64,000 nucleotides of DNA from Actinophytocola sp963729115 (GTDB lineage: Bacteria; Actinomycetota; Actinomycetes; Mycobacteriales; Pseudonocardiaceae): NCBI GenBank assembly GCA_963729115.1, contig CAVSMR010000002.1, positions 1-64,000 on the forward strand. Direction: 5' to 3'. Below the pieces are notes generated by a model, which worked only from the letters and a program-made list of their open reading frames with translations, had not been told where the DNA came from and did no database searches. Below are positions 15,091 through 26,811 of this stretch, one piece after another (the first letter of the stretch is position 1; every line of letters begins with the position of its first letter). A program made the translations under genes and the position numbers.

Positions 15091-15573
15091 GTGGCGGGGT
15101 GGCGGGCGGACCGGATCGGGTCGGCGTTGCGGGGCGCGAATCCGACGGTGCTGCGCCGGTTGGATGCGGGCTTCGCGGTCATCGGCGACGTGCAGTTCCT
15201 GCCGGGCTACTGCGTCCTGCTGACCGACTCGCCGCGGGCCCGCCGGCTGAGCGACCTCCCCCGGCCCGGGCGGCTGCGGTTCCTCGCGGACATGGAGCTG
15301 CTCGGCGAGGCCGTCGAGCGCGTCTGCGCGCGTCGCGATCCGCTCTTCCGGCGGGTCAACCTGGAGATCCTCGGCAACACCGACCCGTTCCTGCACGCAC
15401 ACGTGCGGCCGCGGTTCGCGTGGGAGCCGCCTCACCTCGCGGGCGGGCCGGCCTGGTCGTACCCGGCCGAGTACTGGTCGGACCCCGCCGCCGCCCTCGG
15501 CCCGCAACACGACGGGCTGCGGACCGAACTGGCCGCCGAGCTCGACCTGCTGCGGGCGAGTCCGGACGACTAG
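15091..15573 (+). CDS. HIT-family (histidine triad) nucleotide hydrolase-like protein
   Basis: The 160-residue protein contains RVNLEILGNTDPFLHAHVRPRF, in which HAHVR gives part of the H-x-H-x-H motif of HIT nucleotide hydrolases and transferases. Upstream sequence FLPGYCVLL and LGEAVERVC also fit this fold. Only two of the three triad histidines are visible; the third position is Arg, a variation found in diverged HIT members. A phosphoramidase or dinucleoside polyphosphate hydrolase role is possible. A GTG at 15091 is chosen for length and family start; a GTG at 15073 is an alternative, and no strong ribosome site is seen. The 5' flank (14930-15090) is low-complexity GGCGGTGGCT-like sequence. 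Both flanks carry the 21-22 bp repeat family. Confidence 0.75.
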   Translation: MAGWRADRIGSALRGANPTVLRRLDAGFAVIGDVQFLPGYCVLLTDSPRARRLSDLPRPGRLRFLADMELLGEAVERVCARRDPLFRRVNLEILGNTDPFLHAHVRPRFAWEPPHLAGGPAWSYPAEYWSDPAAALGPQHDGLRTELAAELDLLRASPDD

Positions 15574-15576
15574 CGC

Positions 15577-15710
15577 GAACCAGAACCGGGGACACGCGAG
15601 CCAGAACGGGGGACACGCGAACCGGAACGGGGGACTCGCGAACCGGAACGGGGGACTCGCGGGTCTGGGGCGTTGGACTCGCGGGACGGGAGGGTTGGAC
15701 TCGTGGGGTG
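15577..15710. repeat. Intergenic tandem repeat array B
   Basis: Between the HIT gene stop and the crotonase gene stop lie about six units. Two are exact 21-bp copies (15619-15639 and 15640-15660) with the core CGGGGGACTCGCG. They are followed by variants with CGTTGGACTCGCGGG. They are the same family as array A, here all in one orientation. The array sits exactly between two convergent stop codons. Confidence 0.85.
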
Positions 15711-15713
15711 GGG

Positions 15714-16544
15714 TTAGTGGGGGCGGGAGCCGTAGTCGCCGAAGGGGTTGTCGCGTTCGCGGACTGCTTGGCGGAAGCCGGTCTCCTGGGCGCGGGCCAC
15801 GAAGTCGCGGCCCTCCTGGGTGTGGCGCGCGACCCCGTCGAAGAGCCGGCCCAGCGTGGTCGCCGAGCGCAGGCCCATGTTCTCCGCAGTCTGGTTGCAC
15901 GCCAGCTTCAGCATCTGCAGCTGGTTGCCGGGCAGCATCGCCATCCGCCGCGCCAGCCCCGTCGCGTGCTCGAGCAGCGCGTCGTCGGGGACGCACTCGG
16001 CTATCAGGCCGATCTCGGCCGCCCGGGGGGCCGGGATCTCGTCGCCGGTCAGCAGGTAGCGCTTCGTCTGCTCGAACCCGATGCGGTACACCCACATCGG
16101 CGTCGTCGGCGTGCCCCACACGCGCGCCGGCGGGTAGCCGAACGTCGCGCCCTCCCCCGCCACGATCAGGTCCGCGCACAGGACCAGGTCCGTCCCGCCG
16201 GCGATGCACCACCCGTGCACGGCCGCGACCGTCGGCTTCGCCGCGTACCAGAGCTTGAGGTACACGTCGACGAACGTGCTCAGCAGCCGGTAGTCCTGCG
16301 CGGAGTCCCACGCGCGCTCCCCCGCCTGCACCTGCGTCGACCAGTCCAGGCCGTACCCCGCGCAGAACGCCGGCCCGTCCGCGCGCAGCAGCATCACCCG
16401 CACGTCCGGGTCCGCGTCCGCCTCGTCGACGGCCGCGGCGAGCTCGTCGCGCAGCTGCGGGGTGATCGTGTTGTACTCCGCGGGCCGGCTCAGGATGATC
16501 GACCGCACCCCGGCCTCGGTCTCCGTGCGGACGGCCGCGCCCAT
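15714..16544 (-). CDS. Enoyl-CoA hydratase/isomerase (crotonase) family protein
   Basis: The 276-residue protein shows the crotonase core. AFCAGYGLDW gives the first oxyanion-hole strand. VHGWCIAGGTDLVLCADL gives the second oxyanion Gly and the helix that follows. LLTGDEIPAPRAAEIGLI is the hinge before the C-terminal helices. It should act on an acyl-CoA by hydration, isomerisation or cleavage; the usual Glu pair of hydratases is not evident at the second site (RVWGTP), so the exact reaction is open. The start codon overlaps the stop of the AidB-like gene by one base (TGATG), showing translational coupling. Together they form a two-gene leftward operon behind the PaaX-family regulator. Confidence 0.88.
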   Translation of the reverse strand: MGAAVRTETEAGVRSIILSRPAEYNTITPQLRDELAAAVDEADADPDVRVMLLRADGPAFCAGYGLDWSTQVQAGERAWDSAQDYRLLSTFVDVYLKLWYAAKPTVAAVHGWCIAGGTDLVLCADLIVAGEGATFGYPPARVWGTPTTPMWVYRIGFEQTKRYLLTGDEIPAPRAAEIGLIAECVPDDALLEHATGLARRMAMLPGNQLQMLKLACNQTAENMGLRSATTLGRLFDGVARHTQEGRDFVARAQETGFRQAVRERDNPFGDYGSRPH

Positions 16545-18184
16545 CACTTCGTCCGCGCGCGCTCGAGGATCGCCGCGGTGTCCACTCCGGACGGCAGCGT
16601 GCCGAAGGCGACGCCCCAGTCGCCGTCGAGCCGCGAGGCGCAGAACGCGTCGGCCACGGCCGGATGCCCGTACCGCACCAGGAGCGAACCCTGCAGCACC
16701 AGGGCCATCCGCTCCACCAGCCGCCGCGCACCGGCCTGCGCCGCGGCGGGGTCGGCGGCCAGCCGGACGATCTCCTTCTCCAGCCCGCTGATCGCCGCAT
16801 CGAGCCGGGCGTCGTCGCCGGCGCCCTGGTCGACCTCGGCCAGGAACGCCTCGGTGCCCGACCGCATGGCACGCAGCACGTCGAGCGCGGCCACGTTGCC
16901 CGAGCCCTCCCAGATGGAGATCAGCGGCGCCTCGCGGTAGAGCCGCGGCATGCCGGACTCCTCCACGTAACCGTTGCCGCCCAAGCATTCCAGCGCCTCG
17001 GCCGCGTGCGCGGAGGCCCGCTTGCACACCCAGTACTTGCTCACCGCGAGCCCGAGCCGGCGGAACGAGCCGGCCCGCTCGTCGCCGGCCGCGGCCTGGT
17101 CGGTGGCGGCCGCGAGGCGCAGGGCGAGCGTCGTGGCGGCCTCGGACTCGATGGTCAGGTCGGCGAGGACGTTGCGCATCAGCGGGGTGTCGGCGAGGTA
17201 GCTGCCGAACGCCTGCCGGTGGGTGGCGTGGTGCACGGCCTGCACGAGGCCCGCCCGCATCCCGGCGGCGCCGGCGATCACGCAGTCGAGGCGGGTCATG
17301 TTGACCATCTGGATGATCGTGCGGACGCCCTGCCCCTCCTCCCCCACGAGCCAGGCGACGGCCTCGTCGTACTCGACCTCGGACGACGCGTTCGAGCGGT
17401 TGCCGAGCTTGTCCTTGAGCCGCTGCAGGTGCATCCGGTTGCGGGTGCCGTCGGGCAGCACGCGCGGCAGCAGGAAGCAGGACAGGCCGCCGGGCGCCTG
17501 GGCGAGCACGAGGAAGACGTCGCACATCGGCGCGGAGGTGAACCACTTGTGGCCGGTCAGCAGGTAGCTGCCGTCGGACTGCGGGACCGCGCGCGTGGTG
17601 TTGGCGCGAACGTCCGAGCCGCCCTGCTTCTCGGTCATCGACATGCCGGCGGTCAGCCCGCGCTTGGTCTCCGGGACGCGCAGGCCGGGGTCGTAGGCGG
17701 TCGCGGTGAGCAGCGGCTCGAACCGCGCGGACAGGTCCTGGTTGTGGCGCAGCGCGGGGACCACGGCGTAGGTCATGGAGACCGGGCAGAGGTGGCCGCC
17801 CTCGACCTGGCCCCACAGGTAGACCTTCGCGGCGCGGGCCACGTGCGCGCCGGGGCGGTCGTCCGCCCACGGCGCCGCGTGCAGCCCGCGCTCGATCGCG
17901 ACCGTCATCAGCTCGTGGTAGGCGGGGTGGTACTCGACCTCGTCGATCCGGTGGCCGTAGCGGTCGTGCGTGCGCAGGACCGGTTCGTGCTCGTTGGCGA
18001 GCCGGCCCCACTCCTGGGCCGCACCGCTGCCGGCCAGCGTGCCGAGCGCGTGCACGTCGTCCTCGGCCCAGCCGGCACCACCCCGGCGCAGGCCGTCGAG
18101 CAGCGCGGGGTCCTCGGCGGTGTCGTGCCCGGTGAGCGGCGGGACCTGGTTGTTGACGTCATGAGTTGCCGGCATGGCTGGCAT
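16544..18184 (-). CDS. AidB-like acyl-CoA dehydrogenase family flavoprotein
   Basis: The 546-residue protein has the AidB architecture: a long N-terminal domain (LTGHDTAEDPALLDGL, NEHEPVLRTHDRYGHRIDEV), the acyl-CoA dehydrogenase core with GMSMTEKQGGSDVRANTT and GHKWFTSAPMCDVFLVLA, and the C-terminal helical bundle containing ECLGGNGYVEESGMPRLYREA and IWEGSGNV. AidB binds FAD and DNA and protects against alkylation in enterobacteria; actinobacterial relatives may simply be dehydrogenases. I chose the ATG at 18184, with GGGAA 7 bases upstream; another in-frame ATG lies at 18175. It is coupled to the downstream crotonase and divergent from the paaX-type gene with only 43 bases between, so it is probably that regulator's target. 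Confidence 0.9.
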   Translation of the reverse strand: MPAMPATHDVNNQVPPLTGHDTAEDPALLDGLRRGGAGWAEDDVHALGTLAGSGAAQEWGRLANEHEPVLRTHDRYGHRIDEVEYHPAYHELMTVAIERGLHAAPWADDRPGAHVARAAKVYLWGQVEGGHLCPVSMTYAVVPALRHNQDLSARFEPLLTATAYDPGLRVPETKRGLTAGMSMTEKQGGSDVRANTTRAVPQSDGSYLLTGHKWFTSAPMCDVFLVLAQAPGGLSCFLLPRVLPDGTRNRMHLQRLKDKLGNRSNASSEVEYDEAVAWLVGEEGQGVRTIIQMVNMTRLDCVIAGAAGMRAGLVQAVHHATHRQAFGSYLADTPLMRNVLADLTIESEAATTLALRLAAATDQAAAGDERAGSFRRLGLAVSKYWVCKRASAHAAEALECLGGNGYVEESGMPRLYREAPLISIWEGSGNVAALDVLRAMRSGTEAFLAEVDQGAGDDARLDAAISGLEKEIVRLAADPAAAQAGARRLVERMALVLQGSLLVRYGHPAVADAFCASRLDGDWGVAFGTLPSGVDTAAILERARTK

Positions 18185-18220
18185 GTTACATTTCCCATAC
18201 ACGCGACGCCAGACCTGTAA
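18183..18220. promoter_or_regulatory. Divergent promoter/operator between the AidB-like gene and paaX-type regulator
   Basis: The 43-bp gap holds a 9-bp palindrome ATGTTACAT (18183-18191) overlapping the leftward start codon. The inverted half-sites TTACA (18186-18190) and TGTAA (18216-18220) are 25 bp apart. The rightward gene has AAGGA just before its ATG. A regulator binding here would cover both starts. Assignment to PaaX is inference. Confidence 0.4.
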
Positions 18221-18227
18221 GGACACG

Positions 18228-18953
18228 ATGCCCGACGTCTCCGGCCTCCGCCCGCTGACCGCCCGGTCGGCCGTGCTCAGCACGCTGCTCGGCGCGCACC
18301 CGCCGCGGCTGCCCGCGCGCAGCCTGGTCGTGGTCGGCGAGCTGTTCGGCATCGCCGAGGGCACGATCCGGGTGGCGCTGTCCCGCATGGTCGCGGCCGG
18401 CGACCTCGTGCAGTCGAACGGGGACTACGCGCTGACGTCGCGGCTGATCCAGCGGCAGGCACGGCAGGACGCCGGCCGCGCACCGGCGGTCCGCGCGTGG
18501 TCCGGCGAGTGGGAGATCGCCGTGGTCACGGCGGACCGCCGGCCGCCGGCCGAGCGCACGGCCTTCCGCCAGACGATGGCCGGGCTGCGGCTGGCCGAGC
18601 TGCGCGAGGGCACGTGGCTGCGCCCGGCGAACCTGGCCCGGCCGCTCGAGGTCGACTGCGTGGTCCTGCTCGGCCGCCCGGCCGGCGACCCGGCCGACCT
18701 CGTGGCGGTCCTCTGGGACCTCGGCGCGTGGGCCACGCGCGCCCGCTCGCTGCGCGAGGCCCTCGACGAGACCGACGCGCTGCCGGAACGCTTCATCCTC
18801 GCGGCGGCAGTACTGCGTCATTTCGTCGCGGATCCGCTGCTGCCGCCGGAACTCCTCCCGCCGGACTGGCCGGGCGCCGCGCTGCGCGCCCGCTACGAGG
18901 AGTTCGACACGGCGTTCCAGTCGTTGCTGCGCGCCCACCTCGGCATCGAGTGA
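18228..18953 (+). CDS. PaaX-family transcriptional regulator
   Basis: The 241-residue protein begins with a winged-helix domain (TARSAVLSTLLGAHPP, LVVVGELFGIAEGTIRVALSRMVAAGDL). The PaaX central domain follows (VVTADRRPPAERTAFRQTMAGLRLAELREGTWLRP is split across about residues 95-130), and the family's C-terminal helices end in EEFDTAFQSLL. PaaX represses phenylacetate catabolism through phenylacetyl-CoA in Escherichia coli; actinobacterial paralogues control other acyl-CoA pathways. No paa catabolic genes lie here, so the likely target is the divergent AidB-like/crotonase operon and the ligand is perhaps an acyl-CoA. The ATG at 18228 has AAGGA five bases upstream. Confidence 0.88.
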   Translation: MPDVSGLRPLTARSAVLSTLLGAHPPRLPARSLVVVGELFGIAEGTIRVALSRMVAAGDLVQSNGDYALTSRLIQRQARQDAGRAPAVRAWSGEWEIAVVTADRRPPAERTAFRQTMAGLRLAELREGTWLRPANLARPLEVDCVVLLGRPAGDPADLVAVLWDLGAWATRARSLREALDETDALPERFILAAAVLRHFVADPLLPPELLPPDWPGAALRARYEEFDTAFQSLLRAHLGIE

Positions 18954-19013
18954 TCGTCCTCCGCGATCATCAGAATCCGTGCTTCCGCAGCTCAAGTGGG
19001 TGACACTGGAGTG

Positions 19014-22583
<3,570 letters not shown>

Positions 22584-22703
22584 AAACCGCATTCCCGACA
22601 ATCGTCTGGACTATCCCCTTACCGGCCAACCTTCGCTACCCCGCCACGTCCGAACGAGCAAAGGGACACACAGGACGATCTGAGTCGGGGAAGGAACACG
22701 AAC

Positions 22704-23213
22704 ATGAGGATGAGCACGACGAGGGCACTCATCGTGGGCTTGGCGGTGGCGGCGGCCGGGCTGGCGTCGGCCTGCAGCGCGGAGCAGTCGGCGAGCGGGG
22801 GCGAGGCCACGAGCACCCCGCCGGCGTCGTCCACTTCGGCCAGTGCCGGCGAGCCGGAGCCGAGCTCGGCACCGGATTCCACGCCGGCCACCGAAGGCGC
22901 GGAGACCGGCGAGGAGGACGGTGCGGGCAGCGACGCGCCGGTCGACGAGGGAAAGGGCACGAACTGCGGCAAGGTGGACGGGACGAACGGCCAGGTCGAC
23001 GTGGTCGCGGTGGACACCGCGGCCGGCACGGTCGGCTGTGTGGAGGCGATCAACGTGATCACCGAGTACTACGCGCAGGCACCCACGAAGGGCCAGGGGA
23101 CCGCGTACACGCTGACCGTCGACGGGTGGTCCTGCCTGACCGACACCGGCGCGCAGGGTAGCGGCGCCGTCGGCTGCGACAAGGACGGGCTGGCCTTCCA
23201 CACGCAGGCCTGA
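22704..23213 (+). CDS. Secreted lipoprotein of unknown function
   Basis: The 169-residue precursor has a charged start, a hydrophobic stretch and a lipobox LASAC, with the lipidated Cys at residue 24. A Ser/Pro/Glu-rich linker follows to about residue 75. The compact C-terminal domain holds four cysteines (NCGKV, VGCVE, SCLTD, VGCDK) likely to make two disulfides. Similar lipoproteins are common in Pseudonocardiales, but no function is known to me. AAGGAA lies 10 bases before the ATG at 22704; a second ATG at 22710 is possible. It is 120 bases after the 5-oxoprolinase stop and is followed by a strong terminator hairpin, so it is likely a separate unit. Confidence 0.8.
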   Translation: MRMSTTRALIVGLAVAAAGLASACSAEQSASGGEATSTPPASSTSASAGEPEPSSAPDSTPATEGAETGEEDGAGSDAPVDEGKGTNCGKVDGTNGQVDVVAVDTAAGTVGCVEAINVITEYYAQAPTKGQGTAYTLTVDGWSCLTDTGAQGSGAVGCDKDGLAFHTQA

Positions 23214-23231
23214 CCGTTGTCCCGTTGCCAC

Positions 23232-23265
23232 GATCCGGCGGCACCCCGTGCGCTGCCGCCGGATC
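23232..23265 (+). terminator. Perfect 12-bp hairpin after the lipoprotein gene
   Basis: Stem 23232-23243 pairs fully with 23254-23265 around a 10-nt loop, 18 bases past the stop. It separates the lipoprotein transcript from the beta-phosphoglucomutase operon that starts at 23288. Confidence 0.8.
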
Positions 23266-23287
23266 CGGCCACCGGTAGCGTGCCCCC

Positions 23288-24022
23288 ATGTTCGGCTTGC
23301 CAGACCACGTGACCGCGTGCCTTTTCGACCTCGACGGGGTGCTGACCGGCACCGCGGAGCTGCATCGTGCGGCGTGGAAAGAGACCTTCGACGCGTTCCT
23401 GCTCGCCCGGGACGGTGCCGGCTTCGCGCCGTTCACCGAGGCGGACTACAACAACTACGTCGACGGCCGCCCGCGGTTCGACGGGGTGCGCTCGTTCCTC
23501 GCGTCCAGAGACATCTCGCTGCCCGAGGGCGCGCCCGACGACCCGCCCGCCGCGGACACGGTGCACGGGGTCGGCAACCGGAAGAACGCTCGCGTCCAGC
23601 AGATCATCACCGAGCGGGGCGTCAACCCCTACCCCGGCTCGGTGCGCTACCTCGAGGCCGCGCAGCAGGCCGGCATCCGGATCGCCGTCGTCACCTCGTC
23701 GGCCAACGGCGAGGCCGTGCTCGAGGCCGCCGGCCTCACCAAGTACGTCGAGGCCCGCGTCGACGGCGTCGTGATCGCCGAGCGCGGCCTCAAGGGCAAG
23801 CCCGCACCCGACTCGTTCCTCGCCGGCGCCGAGGCGCTCGGGGTGGCCAAGGAGAACGCCGCCGTGTTCGAGGACGCCCTCTCCGGGGTCCAGGCCGGCC
23901 GGACGGGCGGCTTCGGGTACGTCGTCGGCGTCGACCGGGTGGGCCAGGCCGAGGCCCTGCGCACCCACGGCGCGGACATCGTCGTCGACGACCTGGCCGA
24001 CCTGCTGGACGGCGAGTCATGA
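23288..24022 (+). CDS. pgmB: Beta-phosphoglucomutase family HAD hydrolase
   Basis: The 244-residue protein has the HAD motifs. Motif I is FDLDGVLT with both catalytic aspartates. Motif II is VVTSSANG. The motif III Lys is in LKGKPAPDSF, and motif IV is VFEDALSG. The cap domain contains DYNNYVDGRPRFDGVRSFL, characteristic of beta-phosphoglucomutases paired with disaccharide phosphorylases. It should convert beta-glucose 1-phosphate to glucose 6-phosphate. Its stop overlaps the start of the GH65 gene by 4 bases (ATGA), so the phosphorylase product would feed directly into it. No strong ribosome site is visible before the ATG. Confidence 0.92.
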   Translation: MFGLPDHVTACLFDLDGVLTGTAELHRAAWKETFDAFLLARDGAGFAPFTEADYNNYVDGRPRFDGVRSFLASRDISLPEGAPDDPPAADTVHGVGNRKNARVQQIITERGVNPYPGSVRYLEAAQQAGIRIAVVTSSANGEAVLEAAGLTKYVEARVDGVVIAERGLKGKPAPDSFLAGAEALGVAKENAAVFEDALSGVQAGRTGGFGYVVGVDRVGQAEALRTHGADIVVDDLADLLDGES

Positions 24023-26358
24023 CACACGGCTTCCAGATCTCCCCGTGGGAGCTGCGCTGGAACACCCTCGACCTCGACGCGCTCGAGCGCACCGAGTCGA
24101 TCTTCGCGCTCTCCAACGGCCACATCGGCATGCGCGGCACCTTCGAGGAGGGCGAACCGCGCGGCCTGCCCGGCACGTACCTCAACGGCTTCTACGAGCA
24201 GCACCCGCTGCCCTACGCCGAGGCCGCCTACGGCTATCCCGAGGACGGCCAGACGATCGTCAACGTCACCGACGGCAAGATCATCCGGCTGCTGGTCCAG
24301 GACGAGCCGCTCGACATGCGCTACGGCCGGGCGATCGAGCACCACCGGGTGCTCGACTTCCGCTCCGGGACGCTGCGCCGCGACACCGTGTGGGAGTCGC
24401 CGACCGGGCGCCGGGTGCGGGTGCGCACCGAGCGGCTGGTCTCGTTCACCCAGCGCGCGGTGGCCGCGATCCGCTACGAGGTCGAGCCCATCGACGACAA
24501 CCTGCAGCTGGTCGTGCAGTCCGAACTGCTCGCCAACGAGCCGATCGACTCGTACAGCAAGGACCCCCGGGTGGCCGCGACGCTCTCCCAGCCGCTGGCC
24601 GCCGAGGATGCCGTGGCCCGCGACTACCGGGCCGTGCTCGTCCACCACACGCGGCGGTCCGGGCTGCGCATGGCGGCCGGGATGGACCACGAGATCGAGA
24701 CCGAGAACGGGTCGCGCTGCGACATCGAGGCCGAGGAGGACCTCGCCCGGCTGACCGCCGCGGTCGACGTGCCGAAGGGCTCGACGCTGCGGGTCACCAA
24801 ATACCTCGGCTACGGCTGGTCGGCCCGCCGGTCCGCGCCGGCCCTGCGCGACCAGGTCGACGCCGCCCTCGCGGGCGCGCTGCAGACCGGCTGGGCCGGC
24901 CTGGTCGCCGAGCAGCGCCGCTACCTCGACGACTTCTGGGCGACCGCGGACGTCGAGATCGACGGCGACGACGAGCTGCAGCAGGCCGTGCGGTTCGCGC
25001 TGTTCCACGTGCTGCAGGCCGGTGCCCGCGGGGAGAGCCGGGCGATCCCGGCCAAGGGCCTCACCGGCCCCGGCTACGACGGGCATTCGTTCTGGGACAC
25101 CGAGACGTTCGTGCTGCCGGTGTTCACCTACACCGCGCCGGAGGCCGCCCGCGACGCGCTGCGCTGGCGTCACTCCACGATCGACAAGGCACGCGACCGC
25201 GCGGAGGCGCTCGGCCTCGAAGGGGCCGCGTTCCCCTGGCGGTCCATCAACGGCGCGGAGTGCTCGGCGTACTGGCCGGCCGGCACCGGGGCGTTCCACG
25301 TCTCGGCGGACGTGTCCGACGCCGTCGTCCGCTACCTGTCCGCGACGCAGGACACCGAGTTCGAGCGGGACCAGGCGGTCGAGATCCTCGTGGAGACCGC
25401 CCGGCTGTGGCACTCGCTCGGCCACCACGACGTGCACGGCGGGTTCCGCATCGACGGCATCACCGGCCCGGACGAGTACACCGCGGTGGTGGACAACAAC
25501 GTCTACACGAACCTCATGGCGCAGTGGAACCTGCGCCAGGCCAGCGACGTGTGCGCCCGCCAGCCCGAGGCGGCGGCGATGCTCGGGGTGACCGAGGACG
25601 AGACGAAGGCCTGGCGCAACGCGGCGGACAAGATGGTGCTGCCCTACGACGAGGTGCTCGAGGTGCACCCGCAGTCGGAGCGGTTCACCGAGCACGCGGA
25701 GTGGGACTTCGAGAACACGCCGGACGAGCGCTACCCGCTGCTGCTGAACTTCCCGTACTTCGACCTCTACCGCAAGCAGGTGGTCAAGCAGGCCGACCTC
25801 GTGCTGGCCATGTACCTGCGCGGCGACGCGTTCACCCCCGAGCAGAAGGCCCGCAACGTCGCCTACTACGAGGCGCGGACCGTGCGCGACTCCTCGCTGT
25901 CCGCGTGCGCGCAGGCGGTCATGTGCGCGGAGGTCGGCCACCTCGACCTGGCCTACGACTACTTCGCCGAGGCCGCGCTCACCGACCTGCACGACCTGCA
26001 CCACAACGTGCGCAACGGGCTGCACATCGCCTCACTCGCCGGGGCGTGGATGGTCGCGGTCGCCGGGTTCGGCGGCATGCGCGACCACAACCACACGCTG
26101 CACTTCTCCCCGCGGCTGCCCCGGGCGATCAGCCGGCTGGCTTTCCGGCTGACCTACCGGGACAGCCGCTTCGCTGTGGAGATAGGCCAGGGCGAAGCGA
26201 CGTACACGTTGCTCGAGGGGCCCGAGGTGACGGTGACCCATCACGGCGCGGACCTGCTGATCACCGAAGCTCCGGAGAGCCGCTCTATCCCGCCCGCACC
26301 CGACCGCCCGGCGCCGGTCCAGCCGGCCGGCCGGGCCCCGCGGCGGCGCGGGCGTTAG
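24019..26358 (+). CDS. Glycoside hydrolase family 65 disaccharide phosphorylase
   Basis: The 779-residue protein has the GH65 layout. An N-terminal beta-sandwich contains ESIFALSNGHIGMRGTFEEG, then an (alpha/alpha)6 barrel, then a small C-terminal domain. The general acid is expected in GITGPDEYT, with Glu at residue 486, and the phosphate-binding region includes the later KQADLVLAMYL and RDSSLSACAQ. GH65 enzymes phosphorolyse trehalose, maltose, kojibiose or nigerose with inversion, giving beta-glucose 1-phosphate. Coupling to pgmB (4-nt overlap) supports a phosphorylase rather than a hydrolase. Many actinobacterial members of this length act on trehalose or kojibiose, but the substrate cannot be fixed. 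Its stop overlaps that of a convergent small regulator gene by 4 bases. Confidence 0.93.
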   Translation: MTHGFQISPWELRWNTLDLDALERTESIFALSNGHIGMRGTFEEGEPRGLPGTYLNGFYEQHPLPYAEAAYGYPEDGQTIVNVTDGKIIRLLVQDEPLDMRYGRAIEHHRVLDFRSGTLRRDTVWESPTGRRVRVRTERLVSFTQRAVAAIRYEVEPIDDNLQLVVQSELLANEPIDSYSKDPRVAATLSQPLAAEDAVARDYRAVLVHHTRRSGLRMAAGMDHEIETENGSRCDIEAEEDLARLTAAVDVPKGSTLRVTKYLGYGWSARRSAPALRDQVDAALAGALQTGWAGLVAEQRRYLDDFWATADVEIDGDDELQQAVRFALFHVLQAGARGESRAIPAKGLTGPGYDGHSFWDTETFVLPVFTYTAPEAARDALRWRHSTIDKARDRAEALGLEGAAFPWRSINGAECSAYWPAGTGAFHVSADVSDAVVRYLSATQDTEFERDQAVEILVETARLWHSLGHHDVHGGFRIDGITGPDEYTAVVDNNVYTNLMAQWNLRQASDVCARQPEAAAMLGVTEDETKAWRNAADKMVLPYDEVLEVHPQSERFTEHAEWDFENTPDERYPLLLNFPYFDLYRKQVVKQADLVLAMYLRGDAFTPEQKARNVAYYEARTVRDSSLSACAQAVMCAEVGHLDLAYDYFAEAALTDLHDLHHNVRNGLHIASLAGAWMVAVAGFGGMRDHNHTLHFSPRLPRAISRLAFRLTYRDSRFAVEIGQGEATYTLLEGPEVTVTHHGADLLITEAPESRSIPPAPDRPAPVQPAGRAPRRRGR

Positions 26359-26645
26359 AGGAGGACGACCTCGCGCGTGCCGTCCGGTCCGGTGACCGTC
26401 ACCTGCTCACCGCCCTCCTTGATGACGCGGTACACGAAGTCGCCGTAGCCGACGAGGCGGCGCAGCGCCTCGGTGAGCGTGACGCCCTCGCGTTCGATGA
26501 CGTTCTCCAGCGCGCGGACCATGTCCGGCGAGATGGCCACGTTGACCCGCTTCGGCGCCGTGGGGCGGCTCTGCTCGGTGGTCTGCCCACCGGATTCGAC
26601 GTCCGGGCGGTTACCCGACATGACCACATCCTGATCTGTGCGCAT
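26355..26645 (-). CDS. Ribbon-helix-helix (CopG/Arc-like) regulator, copy A
   Basis: The 96-residue protein has a disordered head and then a compact domain of about 55 residues. PKRVNVAISPD forms the beta-ribbon, MVRALENVIEREGV helix A, and TLTEALRRLVGYGDFVYRVI helix B. This is the ribbon-helix-helix DNA-binding pattern used by Arc/CopG/ParD-type regulators and antitoxins. A paralogue sharing nearly all of this domain and the terminal REVVLL lies at 27923-28174 in opposite orientation. The ATG at 26645 has AGGAA upstream. Its 124-bp leader contains a TTGCAT box and a CGTGTCA/TGACACG palindrome. It is divergent from the mini-protein gene at 26931. I infer an autoregulator or antitoxin. Confidence 0.75.
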   Translation of the reverse strand: MRTDQDVVMSGNRPDVESGGQTTEQSRPTAPKRVNVAISPDMVRALENVIEREGVTLTEALRRLVGYGDFVYRVIKEGGEQVTVTGPDGTREVVLL

Positions 26646-26739
26646 AGCGAGCACTTCCTGACGACTGATTCGACCTGTTGTGATCCCCGCCCCGGACAAC
26701 ACGCCTCGAATGGTCGTATGTCCGCCGCCACTAGGCAGC

Positions 26740-26779
26740 CGTGTCAAGTCTGACACGCGTACTACATTGATGCAACACG
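26740..26779 (-). promoter_or_regulatory. Promoter/operator of RHH copy A
   Basis: A perfect inverted repeat CGTGTCA-agtc-TGACACG spans 26740-26757. On the minus strand an 11-bp box CGTGTTGCATC (complement of 26769-26779) lies upstream of it. The same 11 bases occur before the paralogous gene at 27849-27859 in the same orientation relative to that gene. TTGCAT within it fits a -35 element; the palindrome would cover the -10 region, as expected for an autorepressor site. Confidence 0.55.
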
Positions 26780-26811
26780 TGTATGCCACGCGATAGGCGT
26801 TGTTTATGTGG

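Noticed and set aside
14622..15182. N-terminal extension of the alcohol dehydrogenase through the repeat array
   Set aside because: The extension translates tandem DNA repeats into Arg/Glu/Ser runs and lies before the conserved family start at VRAWRVERPG.
18228..18953. Phenylacetate catabolic cluster
   Set aside because: The PaaX-type regulator is clear, but none of the paaABCDE or paaK-type genes lie in the window; the neighbours are AidB-like and crotonase genes.
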